Assembly (NCBI GenBank): GCA_003220535.1
Contig: QHSU01000080.1
Coordinates: 18,195-82,194, forward strand
Source: Candidatus Rokuibacteriota bacterium
GTDB taxonomy: Bacteria; Methylomirabilota; Methylomirabilia; Rokubacteriales; CSP1-6
DNA length: 64,000 nt
Direction of reading: 5' to 3'
The notes under the pieces were generated by a model. That model was not told the origin of the DNA and did no database searches. It was given only the letters and a program-made list of their open reading frames with translations. Made by a program: the position numbers and the translations under genes. Below are positions 32,535-40,726 of the stretch, piece by piece. Every line of letters starts with the position of its first letter. Position 1 is the stretch's first letter.

Positions 32535-33542
32535 ATGCGATCCGATCGCGTGATCTCGACCGTCGATTTTCACACCGCAGGGATCGGGATGCGTCTGCTG
32601 ACGAGCGGCCTGGGGCGGCTCCCCGGGAGCACCATCGGCGAGAAGCGCCGCTGGTTCCAGGAGCATCTCGATCACGTGCGGACGGGGCTCTGCCTCGAGC
32701 CGCGCGGGCACCGGAGCCTCCTGATCGCAGTGCTGACGGAGGCGGTCACCGCGGGCGCCGACTTCGGGCTCTTCTTCATCTACCCCGGTGGCTACTACGT
32801 CTCGTGCGGCGAGGGCACGATCGGCGCCGCGACCGTAGCCATCGAGACGGGGATGGTGCCGCGCCGGGGTGCCGAGACCCCCGTCGTCATCGACACGGAA
32901 GCGGGTGTGGTCGAGACGATCGCGCGGACGGACGCCGATCGCGTCCGCGAGGTCACGCTGCGATGGACGCCGTCCTTCGTCCTGCTGAGCGGGCAGGTCG
33001 TTGAGGTCGAGGCGGTTGGTGAAGTGCCGGTCGACGTGGCACTCGGCGTCGGCAACGTGTTCGCGATCGTGGAGGCGCCCCACGTCGGCGTCGCCGTGAG
33101 GCGGGAGCTTGCGAAGCGGATCGCCCAGCGCGGCGTGGCGATCCGCGAGGCCGTCAACGCGCAGCTCCACGTCGATGTTCCGGGCCTCGGCAAGGCCAGC
33201 GTGGACAACGTCCTCCTGCACGAGCTCCCGGATGGAGCCGGCGTGTCGCCGAACGCCCTCGTGTGGGGCCCGGGGCAGGTCGACGCCGCGCCCTGCGGGT
33301 CGGGGACGTGCGCGCGCATGGCGCTCTTCCATCACCGTGGCCTGATGCGCGTGGGCTCGACGGTCACGAGCCGCGGGCTCTTGGGGCTCGACTTCACGGG
33401 CCGGATCGCCGCCGAGACCGTGGTCGAGGGTCGGCGCGCAATCCTGCCGGAGATCACCGGAACCGCCTACCTCACCGGCTTCAGTCAGTTCCTCTTCGAT
33501 CCCGACGACCCGGTGCGAGCCGGCTACCTCCTCGAGGCGTGA
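32535..33542 (+). CDS. Proline racemase family (probable hydroxyproline epimerase)
   Basis: A 335-residue cofactor-independent epimerase. Both catalytic cysteines are present: Cys91 in SCGEGTIGA and Cys254 in PCGSGTCAR, which marks racemases/epimerases; the dehydratase branch has Thr at the second place. The first motif has Glu where His is usual (CGHG becomes CGEG). ATG 32535 is chosen over GTG 32529 because GAGG is correctly spaced for it. The DadA-like dehydrogenase follows after 4 bases, as in trans-4-hydroxy-L-proline catabolism, where epimerisation to cis-4-hydroxy-D-proline precedes oxidation. The precise substrate is inferred from that pairing. Confidence 0.83.
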   Translation: MRSDRVISTVDFHTAGIGMRLLTSGLGRLPGSTIGEKRRWFQEHLDHVRTGLCLEPRGHRSLLIAVLTEAVTAGADFGLFFIYPGGYYVSCGEGTIGAATVAIETGMVPRRGAETPVVIDTEAGVVETIARTDADRVREVTLRWTPSFVLLSGQVVEVEAVGEVPVDVALGVGNVFAIVEAPHVGVAVRRELAKRIAQRGVAIREAVNAQLHVDVPGLGKASVDNVLLHELPDGAGVSPNALVWGPGQVDAAPCGSGTCARMALFHHRGLMRVGSTVTSRGLLGLDFTGRIAAETVVEGRRAILPEITGTAYLTGFSQFLFDPDDPVRAGYLLEA

Positions 33543-33546
33543 TCCC

Positions 33547-34797
33547 GTGAAGACCCTCGTCCTCGGTGGCGGCGTCGTCGGCGTGACGACGGCCTACTTC
33601 CTGGCCAAGGCGGGCCACGAGGTCACGCTCGTCGAGGAGAAGGACGCGCTCGGCCTCGAGGCCACGGCCGCCAACGCCGGGATCATCGCGCCCGGCCACT
33701 CGTTCGCGTGGGCGTCGCCGCGCGCCCCCCGCATGCTGTGGCAGTCGCTGCGCGGCGCCGAGACGGCGATCCGTGTGCGGTTGGCCCCCGACCTCCATCT
33801 CTATACGTGGGGGCTCCGCTTCCTGCGCGAGTGCACGGCGGAAAGAGCGCGACGGAACACGCTGATCAAGCTCCGGCTCTGCCAGTACAGCCAGGCGGCG
33901 CTGAACGAGCTGGTCCGCGCGGAGAGCATCGAGTACCACGCGATCGCGAAGGGCGCGCTCTATCTCTATCGCGATCCGGCCGAGCTCGAAGCCGGCACGA
34001 AGAAGATGGCCCTCCTCGCCGAGCATGGGCAGAAGCAGGAGATCCTCGACGCCCGCGACGTCGCCAAGCTCGATCCGGTCTTCGAGCCGGTGCGGCACAA
34101 GATCGCCGGCGCGATCCGCGACGTCGGCGACTCGAGCGGCGACGCCCGGGCCTTCGTCGAGAACCTGGCGCGGGTCTGCCGCGACCAGCTCGGCGTCGTG
34201 GTGAGGCTCGGCACGCGCGTCACCGCGCTGCGGGCGGAGGGCGACCGGATCGACGCGGCCTTCACCAGCGACGGCGCGTTGACGGCGGACAACTACGTCC
34301 TGGCGCTCGGCGTGGGCGCGCCCATCGTCGCGCGCACGGCCGGAATCGGCCTGCCGATCTATCCCGCGAAGGGCTATTCCTCGACGTTCCCGCTGAAGCC
34401 CGGCGGGCTGCCGCCGACGGTGCCCGGCGTCGACGAGCGGTGGCTGGTCGGCTGGTCGCGGCTCGGCGACCGGCTGCGCCTCACGTCGACCGCGGAGTTC
34501 GGCGGCTACGACTGGGGCTGGACGCCGCGCGACTTCAACAACATCTTACGGCTCGCGCGCGATCTCTTCCCCGACGCCGCCGACTACGATCGCGGCCAGT
34601 ACCGCGCCTGCCTCCGACCGATGACGCCGGACGGGCCGCCCATCCTCGGGCTCGGCCGCCACCGCAATCTCTTCCTCAATTGCGGCCACGGCCACATGGG
34701 CTGGACGATGGCGTGCGGGACGGCGCGGATCGTCGCCGACCTGATGACCGGGCGCATGCCCGAGCTCGATCTGCAGGGTCTGACGCTCCGGCGCTGA
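33547..34797 (+). CDS. DadA-like D-amino-acid (possibly cis-4-hydroxy-D-proline) dehydrogenase
   Basis: A 416-residue FAD enzyme starting at GTG. The dinucleotide fold LVLGGGVVGVTTAYFLAKAG opens the protein, followed by the DadA-type EATAANAGIIAPGHS and, near the C-terminus, CLRPMTPDGPPILG and NCGHGHMGWTMACGTA. DadA enzymes pass electrons from D-amino acids to the respiratory chain. It directly follows the proline-racemase-family gene, which supports oxidation of the D-epimer produced there. It ends in a convergent overlap-type junction with the PrpD gene, where an inverted repeat spans both stop codons. Confidence 0.87.
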   Translation: MKTLVLGGGVVGVTTAYFLAKAGHEVTLVEEKDALGLEATAANAGIIAPGHSFAWASPRAPRMLWQSLRGAETAIRVRLAPDLHLYTWGLRFLRECTAERARRNTLIKLRLCQYSQAALNELVRAESIEYHAIAKGALYLYRDPAELEAGTKKMALLAEHGQKQEILDARDVAKLDPVFEPVRHKIAGAIRDVGDSSGDARAFVENLARVCRDQLGVVVRLGTRVTALRAEGDRIDAAFTSDGALTADNYVLALGVGAPIVARTAGIGLPIYPAKGYSSTFPLKPGGLPPTVPGVDERWLVGWSRLGDRLRLTSTAEFGGYDWGWTPRDFNNILRLARDLFPDAADYDRGQYRACLRPMTPDGPPILGLGRHRNLFLNCGHGHMGWTMACGTARIVADLMTGRMPELDLQGLTLRR

Positions 34798-34829
34798 CGC
34801 GGTGCGCGCCCCAACTGCAGTCGTCAGCG
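34792..34829. repeat. Inverted repeat spanning two convergent stop codons
   Basis: CGCTGACG (34792-34799) and its reverse complement (34822-34829) flank a 22-base loop. The TGA of the dehydrogenase lies in one arm and the TGA of the PrpD gene in the other. It could be a weak bidirectional transcript end. Confidence 0.5.
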
Positions 34830-36221
34830 GGCGCTGCCGCTCAAGAGTCTCGCGAACACGCTCACGTCCGGCGCCGCGTCGAGCGCCTGGACGGCGGCCA
34901 GGACCGAGTCGGCGCGCTCGCGCGGGAGCACGCGGGCCGCGCAGTCGTAGAACTTGGTCGTGAGCTCCTCGTCGGTGAGCGGATTCTGCGGCTGTCCCTT
35001 CGCGTGACGCACGCGGCGCGACAGTCGGCGGCCGTCGTTCAGCGTGATGGCCACCTCGCTGAACCGGGTCGGGAGACTCTCGCGGGTCGTCTGCTCCGGG
35101 TGGACGAACATCCGCACCTTCGGCATGAGGGCCTGCACGTCGGCGCGTTGGACGCGCGCGTCGGCGAACTGGGCGAGCCCCACCGTGCGGTCGAGCAAGG
35201 CGACCGCCACGCAGTAGGGCATCGAGAACTTGCCCTGCAGCCCTGTTTCCGCGCGGTCGTAGATGAGCTGGTGCGGCGCCATGTAGCTGACGCCGCACTC
35301 GACGGCCTCGACCGCCTTCGGCTCGATCGCATGCTCGGCCGCCAACGCCAGCGTCGCGTCGAGCGCCTGGTGTGTGCTCGCGCAGGCCGGGAAGCGCTTC
35401 ACCCCGATCCCCGGGTCCACGAGGTCGTGCGGCGCCCCGAGACCGGTCGTGGTCAGGTCCCATGCCGGTCGGCTGCCCGCTCCGTGCGTGGCGCCGAAGC
35501 CGTCGCCGTGCTCGAGGGCCCGCGGATTGCCCGTGAAGCCAGTCTCCGCGAGCAAGGCCGCCTCGATGCCGCACCGAGCGGCGTGGCCGACGTGCAGCGG
35601 CTTACAGTCCGTGCCGAAGTTCGCCTTGATGCCGCTCGCCATGGACGCGGCGATGGCCAGCGCGTGGGCGGTGCGCTCGGCGGAGAGGCCGAGAAGCTTG
35701 GCCGCTGCCGCGGCTGCGCCGAAGACGCCGAGCGTCGCCGTCGCATGCCAGCCGATCTCGTAGTGCGCCGGGTTGAGCGCCCGTCCGAGCTTTGCTTCGA
35801 CCTCGACCCCCGCGACGAAGGCCGCCAGGAGGGCTGCGCCCGACGCGCGCCGGCGCTCGGCCAGCGCCAGCGCGGCGGCGAGAATCGGCACCGACGGATG
35901 CCCCGACAAGGACTGGTTCAGGTCGTCATAGTCCAGCGCGTGGGAGGCCGTACCGTTCGCGAGCGCGGCGTCCTCGACGGCCCCGCGTAGCGCCGTGCCG
36001 ATCAGGGTCGCTTCGTCCGCGGTACGCCGATGCGCGATCATCGCGCGGACCCGCGCCGCCGTGGGCTCCACCGAGCCGGCGAGGGTCACGCCCAACGTGT
36101 CGAGGATAGCCCGACGCGCCGCCCGCACCGTCGCCTCCGGAAATTTGTCGAACGATTCGGTCGCGACGTAGCTCGCCAGTTGCTCGATGACCGAGAGCCC
36201 GCCCTGTTGCCTGTTCGTCAT
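34824..36221 (-). CDS. MmgE/PrpD family protein
   Basis: A 465-residue protein of the MmgE/PrpD family, which includes 2-methylcitrate dehydratase and cis-aconitate decarboxylase. Recognisable parts are RRAILDTLGVTLAGS, NGTASHALDYDDLNQSLSGH (the conserved D-Y-D-D active-site loop) and GWHATATLGVFGAAAAAAKL. It probably dehydrates, isomerises or decarboxylates a small hydroxy-polycarboxylic acid. The ATG at 36221 is used; an AGGA site precedes it and the upstream extension of the frame is not like the family. No prp genes are nearby, so methylcitrate is not supported. Confidence 0.85.
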   Translation of the reverse strand: MTNRQQGGLSVIEQLASYVATESFDKFPEATVRAARRAILDTLGVTLAGSVEPTAARVRAMIAHRRTADEATLIGTALRGAVEDAALANGTASHALDYDDLNQSLSGHPSVPILAAALALAERRRASGAALLAAFVAGVEVEAKLGRALNPAHYEIGWHATATLGVFGAAAAAAKLLGLSAERTAHALAIAASMASGIKANFGTDCKPLHVGHAARCGIEAALLAETGFTGNPRALEHGDGFGATHGAGSRPAWDLTTTGLGAPHDLVDPGIGVKRFPACASTHQALDATLALAAEHAIEPKAVEAVECGVSYMAPHQLIYDRAETGLQGKFSMPYCVAVALLDRTVGLAQFADARVQRADVQALMPKVRMFVHPEQTTRESLPTRFSEVAITLNDGRRLSRRVRHAKGQPQNPLTDEELTTKFYDCAARVLPRERADSVLAAVQALDAAPDVSVFARLLSGSAR

Positions 36222-36612
36222 GATCCAGTCCTCACTCTCTCTCGCCGCGCCTCCGCCGGCGGTGCCCAGCCCACGACGGCCTGCCGCCTGCGCGACCTGG
36301 GTCGGCGTCCGTGTATTGGGTCCGCGATCCGTTCGTCGTGCCCGTAATAGTAGTCGACCGTGGAAGTGGCACCAAGGGTCGCGATCGTTCTCGACGCCCC
36401 GCTCCGGCGCGAAGAATCTCACGGGACCATGCGGATGGGTTCCGCGACCCACGCCATCGACATTAGATCAGCGACTCGTGCCGCTCGCGCGCACGGCCGC
36501 GCCTGCGCCGTGGCGCTCGACTACGAGTGAGGCGAATCGGCCTTTCGGCCGAACTGACGGCGCATCGAGCTAGCCCGATGCGACGTCGACTCCCCGAGCG
36601 CTGAGCGCTCGC
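36222..36612. other. 391-base intergenic region without a recognisable gene
   Basis: No frame here resembles a protein. Two small hairpins can be seen: TCGGCC/GGCCGA (about 36538-36553) and CGCATCG/CGATGCG (36561-36567 with 36576-36582). Neither has a T-run. It presumably holds the promoter for the PrpD gene and the 3' end of the MetE-like gene. Confidence 0.6.
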
Positions 36613-37761
36613 CTACCAGAACTCCCGCGTCGCCCGCCGGGCGCCCTCAGCCATGCTGGCGAGCTTCGCCCACGCGATGTCCGGATCGACGGCGGCCTGG
36701 CCGACCCAGGTGCCGAAACCGCAATCGGTGCCGGCGATGACGTTCTCGCGCCCGACCAGGCGCGCGTAGCGGCCGATGCGCTCGGCCACGAGGTCCGGGT
36801 GCTCGATGAAGTTGGTGGTCGAGTCGAGGACGCCCGGGATGAGGACCTTGCCCGCGGGCAGCGTCACGCGCTCGAACAGCCGCCACTCGTGCGCGTGTCG
36901 CGGATTCGAGGCCTCGAACGAGAGACCCGCGGGCCGGGCGGTGAAGACGATGTCGATGATGTCGCCGAGGGCGACGTCGTAGTGGTGCGGCCCCTCGTAG
37001 TTGCCCCAGCACAGGTGGAGCCGCGACTGCTCCGGGGGCACGTTCGCCAGCGCCGCGTTCATCGCCTCGACGTGGAGGCGGGCCATCGTGCGGAACTCGT
37101 CGAGGCTCAGATCGGCGAACTGGATGTGCCGCCCCATCCCGAGGTCGGGGCAATCGAGCTGCAGGGTGAAGCCGGCCCGCGCCACCGCCTCGTACTCGGG
37201 CCGCATCGCGTCCGCGATCGCGAAGAGGTAGGCCTCGTGGCTCGGGTAGTGATCGTTGCGGAAGAACAGCGAGATGACGCCCGGCGAGGCGGCCGAGATG
37301 AACGCATGCTCGGCCTTCGCCGCGTCACGCGCCGCCCGGAGATTCTCCACGTCGATCGCGGCGGCTCGTGGGTCGCGCACGCTGATCGGTCCATCGCACG
37401 CCGGCGTCCGGCGGCGTGATCGCCCGGGGTCGCCGAAAACGCGCTTGGCCATCTCGGGGAAATCCACGAGATCCCGGTACTGGAGCGGATGGCTGGCGCC
37501 CCCGAATCCGTTCAGCCGATCCTTGACGTAGGTCGCGTAGCTCGGCTTGCTCATCTCGCCGTCGTTCACGATCGCGACGCCAGCCTCCACCTGCTTCCGC
37601 ACGGTCTCGGCCACCGCCGCGCGGATGCGGGCCCCGAGGGCAGCCGCATCGACCGGCACGCCCTCTTCCTTCGCGAACATCATGCGGATCAGATCCGAGG
37701 GACGCGGAAGACTGCCAGTGTGCGTGGTGAGGAATCGCTCGACGCTGCGGTGGATCGTCAT
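36613..37761 (-). CDS. MetE-like (cobalamin-independent methionine synthase family) protein, second copy
   Basis: A 382-residue short MetE-like protein. The N-terminus TTHTGSLPRPSDL is typical of the group, and the zinc ligands are in place: His249 and Cys251 in RLHLCWGNY, Glu283 in SFEASN and Cys347 in GTDCGFG. It lacks the N-terminal half of full MetE. Likely a zinc-dependent thiol alkyl- or methyltransferase. It is clearly different in sequence from the copy at 1669-2841, so they probably have different substrates. A TAGCAT hexamer lies 10-15 bases before the start and there is no Shine-Dalgarno site, so the message may be nearly leaderless. Confidence 0.82.
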   Translation of the reverse strand: MTIHRSVERFLTTHTGSLPRPSDLIRMMFAKEEGVPVDAAALGARIRAAVAETVRKQVEAGVAIVNDGEMSKPSYATYVKDRLNGFGGASHPLQYRDLVDFPEMAKRVFGDPGRSRRRTPACDGPISVRDPRAAAIDVENLRAARDAAKAEHAFISAASPGVISLFFRNDHYPSHEAYLFAIADAMRPEYEAVARAGFTLQLDCPDLGMGRHIQFADLSLDEFRTMARLHVEAMNAALANVPPEQSRLHLCWGNYEGPHHYDVALGDIIDIVFTARPAGLSFEASNPRHAHEWRLFERVTLPAGKVLIPGVLDSTTNFIEHPDLVAERIGRYARLVGRENVIAGTDCGFGTWVGQAAVDPDIAWAKLASMAEGARRATREFW

Positions 37762-37803
37762 GACGCGGCGATGCTAGCACACGCATGCGGCCGAGCGTCG
37801 ACG

Positions 37804-38155
37804 TCAGAACCCGGGCGGGACGGTCATGCTGCCCTTGCCGACCAGCACCGTGGGCCCGCCGACCATCACCGCGACCGTCCGCCCCCGACGCTTCTCGGCC
37901 GACGCTTCCAGCAGACTCGGACGGCCCATGGCGACGCCCTGGTCGATGTGCCACGTGAACGTTCCATCGGTCGGCGCGCGGTCGGCCAGGCACCCGGCGA
38001 GCGTCGCGCTTCCGGAGCCCGTCGCGGTGCCGACGGTCGGATGACCGGCGAAGGGGAGCTCGGTCCTGGGCGTGAACGTCCGGAAAGACCGCGAGCTGGT
38101 TGCCGCAGAACGGGGCCGCCGCGAAGACGTCCGCGATGACGAAGCGATGAGCCAT
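37804..38155 (-). pseudogene. PhzF-family isomerase remnant with internal deletions and a frameshift
   Basis: The first 27 codons read MAHRFVIADVFAAAPFCGNQ and LAVFPDV, the intact PhzF N-terminus. The frame then shifts, and the second frame resumes with TPRTELPFAGHPTVGTATG, the PhzF active-site block. After this it jumps to GTFTWHIDQGVAMGRPS and VMVGGPTVLVGKGSM, the C-terminal end. About 352 bases remain of a gene that normally needs about 900. The stretch between the N-terminus and FTP, and the whole middle of the protein, are missing. It lies 23 bases downstream of the ArsR-type regulator and was probably its partner. Confidence 0.85.
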
Positions 38156-38177
38156 GGCGAGATCCTCCGGGCCGCCG

Positions 38178-38480
38178 CTACCACGCGGAGCGAAACGCGC
38201 GCTTCACTTCGGCGATCCGCTTCTCGTCCCGCTTGTAGAACGTCCACTGCTTGATCCGCTTGGCACGCACGAGCCCGGCCTGCGCCAGGATCTTCAGATG
38301 CTCGCTGGCGGTCGGCTGGCTGACGCCCAGCTTCGCGGCGATGAACACGCCGCAGACGCCGTCGCGCACGAGGTCGCCGTCGACCTGCGGCGGGAAGTGG
38401 GCGCGCGGCGCTCGGAGCCAGCCGAGGATCTGGAGGCGGCGCTCGTTGGCCAGCGCCTTGGCCACGTCGACGGAAAGCAT
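38178..38480 (-). CDS. ArsR-family winged-helix transcriptional regulator
   Basis: A 100-residue DNA-binding protein. The winged-helix core is clear: ANERRLQILGWL, the recognition helix SQPTASEHLKILAQAGLV, and a wing with RIKQWTFYKRDE. The CVC-type metal box of ArsR/SmtB is not present, so it probably senses something other than metal, or works without a ligand. The open frame can start at GTG 38489, but that codon overlaps the -10 element, so ATG 38480 is preferred. Transcription would begin at or next to this ATG, meaning a leaderless message. The PhzF remnant is just downstream. Confidence 0.83.
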   Translation of the reverse strand: MLSVDVAKALANERRLQILGWLRAPRAHFPPQVDGDLVRDGVCGVFIAAKLGVSQPTASEHLKILAQAGLVRAKRIKQWTFYKRDEKRIAEVKRAFRSAW

Positions 38481-38487
38481 ATTCGCC

Positions 38488-38516
38488 ACTTTGCCAATTG
38501 ACTAAGTCCATGTCAA
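38488..38516 (-). promoter_or_regulatory. Promoter and probable operator of the ArsR-type gene
   Basis: On the minus strand TTGACA (38516-38511), a 17-base spacer and CAAAGT (38493-38488). The spacer is unusually AT-rich for this genome (TTAGTCAATTGG), which suggests a regulator-binding site. The divergent dehydratase start is about 50 bases away. Confidence 0.55.
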
Positions 38517-38566
38517 GATACGCGGCGATCGGGACGTGGCCCGGCATTCGCGTGAGGAGGCTCGGG

Positions 38567-39511
38567 GTGACGAGCAGGGTCGACCGGAAGAGCATCGAGA
38601 GGGTCGCGGCGATCATCGCGCCGTACGTTCGGGCGACACCGACGCTCGAGGTGAGCGGCGCGGACTTCGGGGTCTCGTCCTTTCCGCTCGTGCTCAAGCT
38701 CGAGCTGTTGCAGCACTCCGGGTCGTTCAAGGCGCGCGGAGCGTTCGCCAACCTGCTCCTGCGCCCGCTCCCCGCGGCCGGCGTGGTCGCCGCGTCCGGT
38801 GGCAATCACGGCGCCGCCGTCGCGTACGCCGCGATGCGGCTCGGGGTGCGCGCGAAGATCTTCGTGCCCACGGTGTCGTCACCGGCCAAGATTCGGCGGA
38901 TCCGGGAATACGGCGCGGAGCTGTCCATCGTGGGCGACCGGTATGCTGACGCGCTCGCGGCCAGCGAGGCGTGGGTCGAGCAGTCGGCGGCGCTGCCGGT
39001 GCACGCCTACGATCAAGTCGAAACGCTGCTCGGGCAGGGCACGCTCGGGATGGAGCTCACGAGGCAAGCTCCGGGGCTCGACACGGTGCTGGTGCCGGTG
39101 GGTGGGGGCGGGCTGATCGGTGGCATCGCGGGCTGGTATGGGGGCACGGTCACGATCGTCGGTGTCGAGCCCGAGATGGCGCCGACGCTCTCGGAGGCGC
39201 TGAGGGCCGGTCGGCCGGTCGACGCCCCGGCGGGCGGCATCGCCGCGGACTCGCTCGCACCGCGCCGCGTCGGTAAGCTCATGTTCCCCATCGCGCAGGC
39301 CGGCGTCGCGAGGGTCGTCCTCGTGAGCGATGCGGCGATTCGCCGCGCCCAGGAGGCCTTGTGGAGCTCGGTGAGAATCGTGGCCGAGCCGGGCGGCGCG
39401 GCAGCTCTCGCGGCCATCCTCAGCGGAGCCTACGTGCCCGCCGCGCGAGAGCAAGTGGGCGTCCTCGTCAGCGGCGGAAACTCGACCGCGGTCGATTTCG
39501 GCCGAGTGTGA
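38567..39511 (+). CDS. PLP-dependent threonine/serine dehydratase family protein
   Basis: A 314-residue fold-type II PLP enzyme. The Schiff-base lysine is Lys55 in SGSFKARGAF; SGGNHGAAVAYAA binds the substrate carboxylate and PVGGGGLIGG is the phosphate-binding glycine loop. Probably deaminates threonine or serine to the keto acid; serine racemase-like activity is possible. There is no C-terminal ACT regulatory domain, so it is the short catabolic form. GTG 38567 is chosen because AGGAGG lies 6 bases before it; the earlier ATG 38498 has no such site and lies in the operator region. Confidence 0.87.
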   Translation: MTSRVDRKSIERVAAIIAPYVRATPTLEVSGADFGVSSFPLVLKLELLQHSGSFKARGAFANLLLRPLPAAGVVAASGGNHGAAVAYAAMRLGVRAKIFVPTVSSPAKIRRIREYGAELSIVGDRYADALAASEAWVEQSAALPVHAYDQVETLLGQGTLGMELTRQAPGLDTVLVPVGGGGLIGGIAGWYGGTVTIVGVEPEMAPTLSEALRAGRPVDAPAGGIAADSLAPRRVGKLMFPIAQAGVARVVLVSDAAIRRAQEALWSSVRIVAEPGGAAALAAILSGAYVPAAREQVGVLVSGGNSTAVDFGRV

Positions 39512-39540
39512 GGCTCGCCCGTCGTGCGAGCGACGACGCC

Positions 39541-39599
39541 CTCGGGCCGGCAGGCCCCTCGGGCCGACAGGCCCCTCGGGCCGACAGGCCCCTCGGGCG
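39541..39599. repeat. Tandem 17-base palindromic repeat, three units plus part
   Basis: Units at 39541-39557, 39558-39574 and 39575-39591 with the consensus CTCGGGCCGACAGGCCC (first unit differs by one base), then CTCGGGCG. Each unit can fold on itself (GGGCC/GGCCC). It fills the gap between the convergent ends of the dehydratase and the DUF1989 gene. Confidence 0.85.
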
Positions 39600-40199
39600 T
39601 TACTGGATCGAGAAGTGCGCCTCGGTCGTCCGGCCGGTCCGGCCGTTGATCGGCAGAATGTCCTGAGGACAGGCGGAGAGGGCGACGACGAGGTCCATCT
39701 CGGCCCTGAGCACGACATAGCTTCCGGGCGGCGACACGGGCTCGCCCCACGCGAGGAGGCCGTCGGCCGTCCACGGGATGTTCATGAAGAGGTTCAGCGA
39801 GGGAGGCGTGGCCCGGATCACGACGCTGAGGTTCGCGAGCGCCGAATGCAGGTTGTCCCGGCAGTTGTCGTGATAGCCCTCGACGCCGAGCAGTCTGTAG
39901 CGCCACCGGTCGCAGGGCGCCATGAGCGTGTCGTGCGCGCATCGCGAAGTATCCTCGACCAGGGTCAGGATCGGACGACGCTGGTTGGTGACGAACGTGT
40001 CGCCGACGGCGGCCGCGAGCTTCATGAACGAGGTGCGGCTCGCCTCCATCGACATCCACTCCGTCAGGTCGCGCGCGTTGAATGCCCACGCGTCGACCAC
40101 CTGCGTGCCGTGTGTGTTGACGACCTTGATGTGCTGGCCGGCGCTCGCCTGCGCCGCCTTGCCGCCACGCGCCGGAATCGTGACGAGCTCAGGGCTCAC
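39600..40199 (-). CDS. DUF1989 (urea carboxylase-associated) family protein
   Basis: A 199-residue protein of the DUF1989 family, found next to urea carboxylase and in other nitrogen-related operons. Typical blocks are the N-terminal IPARGGKAAQASAGQHIKV, GTQVVDAWAFNA, a Cys-rich CDRWRYRLLGVEGYHDNC (candidate metal ligands) and LRAEMDLVVALSACPQD at the end. Urea carboxylase-associated proteins are linked to guanidine and urea use, but no carboxylase or allophanate hydrolase is here. It overlaps the DinB gene by 4 bases. Confidence 0.85.
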   Translation of the reverse strand: MSPELVTIPARGGKAAQASAGQHIKVVNTHGTQVVDAWAFNARDLTEWMSMEASRTSFMKLAAAVGDTFVTNQRRPILTLVEDTSRCAHDTLMAPCDRWRYRLLGVEGYHDNCRDNLHSALANLSVVIRATPPSLNLFMNIPWTADGLLAWGEPVSPPGSYVVLRAEMDLVVALSACPQDILPINGRTGRTTEAHFSIQ

Positions 40200-40726
40200 T
40201 GGCGGTCCCCTTTTTCGGACTTCTCCCGGTAGTACGAATTGACGCCCGTGTCAGGCGGCGAGCCGCTCACCATCGTGAGCATCGTGGCCAGCTCACTCCG
40301 GTGGTGGGCTGCGTGGGTGGGAACGTGGAGAAGGAGCATACTCAGCGGGCGGTTGTAGGTCCGGCCCTCCGGTGTCTTCCCTTCGAGAGGGCGCCAGAGG
40401 TCGCCGTCGGCGAGGTCGGCGAGGAAGCGCCGCTGCTCGGCCTCGAGCCCGTCCCACTTTTTCCGGAGTTCGCCGAGTGTGCGGATGTCGAGACCGTAGG
40501 TCGGATCGCCGCGGACGATCGAGGGAGGGTGGCCCCGCCACGTCTCGAGCCAGAACCAATCGGCGCCGTAGATGTGGACGAGCGTCGCGCGAAGCCCGGG
40601 CTCGCTGAACTGCTTCCCGACGTCGCGCCCGGCCGCCTCCTCGCCGAGCGCCGCCACCACCTCGAAGAGCCGGCGATTTGCCCAGTGGTGATACGCCCAG
40701 TATTCCCGGATCAGCGCTACGGACAT
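40196..40726 (-). CDS. DinB-family four-helix metal-binding protein
   Basis: A 176-residue member of the DinB/YfiT-like fold. The three histidines that bind the metal are visible: one in AYHHWANRRLFE or in VHIYGADWFWLE, and a pair in HVPTHAAHHRSELATML near the C-terminus. In this superfamily such proteins act as thiol S-transferases (bacillithiol, mycothiol) or have unknown roles. It sits between two DUF1989 genes with overlaps at both ends, so all three are one transcriptional unit. Confidence 0.83.
   Translation of the reverse strand: MSVALIREYWAYHHWANRRLFEVVAALGEEAAGRDVGKQFSEPGLRATLVHIYGADWFWLETWRGHPPSIVRGDPTYGLDIRTLGELRKKWDGLEAEQRRFLADLADGDLWRPLEGKTPEGRTYNRPLSMLLLHVPTHAAHHRSELATMLTMVSGSPPDTGVNSYYREKSEKGDRQ

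Noticed and set aside
36187..36573. Plus-strand frame of 128 codons in the 391-base intergenic region
   Set aside because: Composition is Pro/Arg/Ser-rich without recognisable features and the start lies inside the PrpD gene region; no ribosome-binding site.
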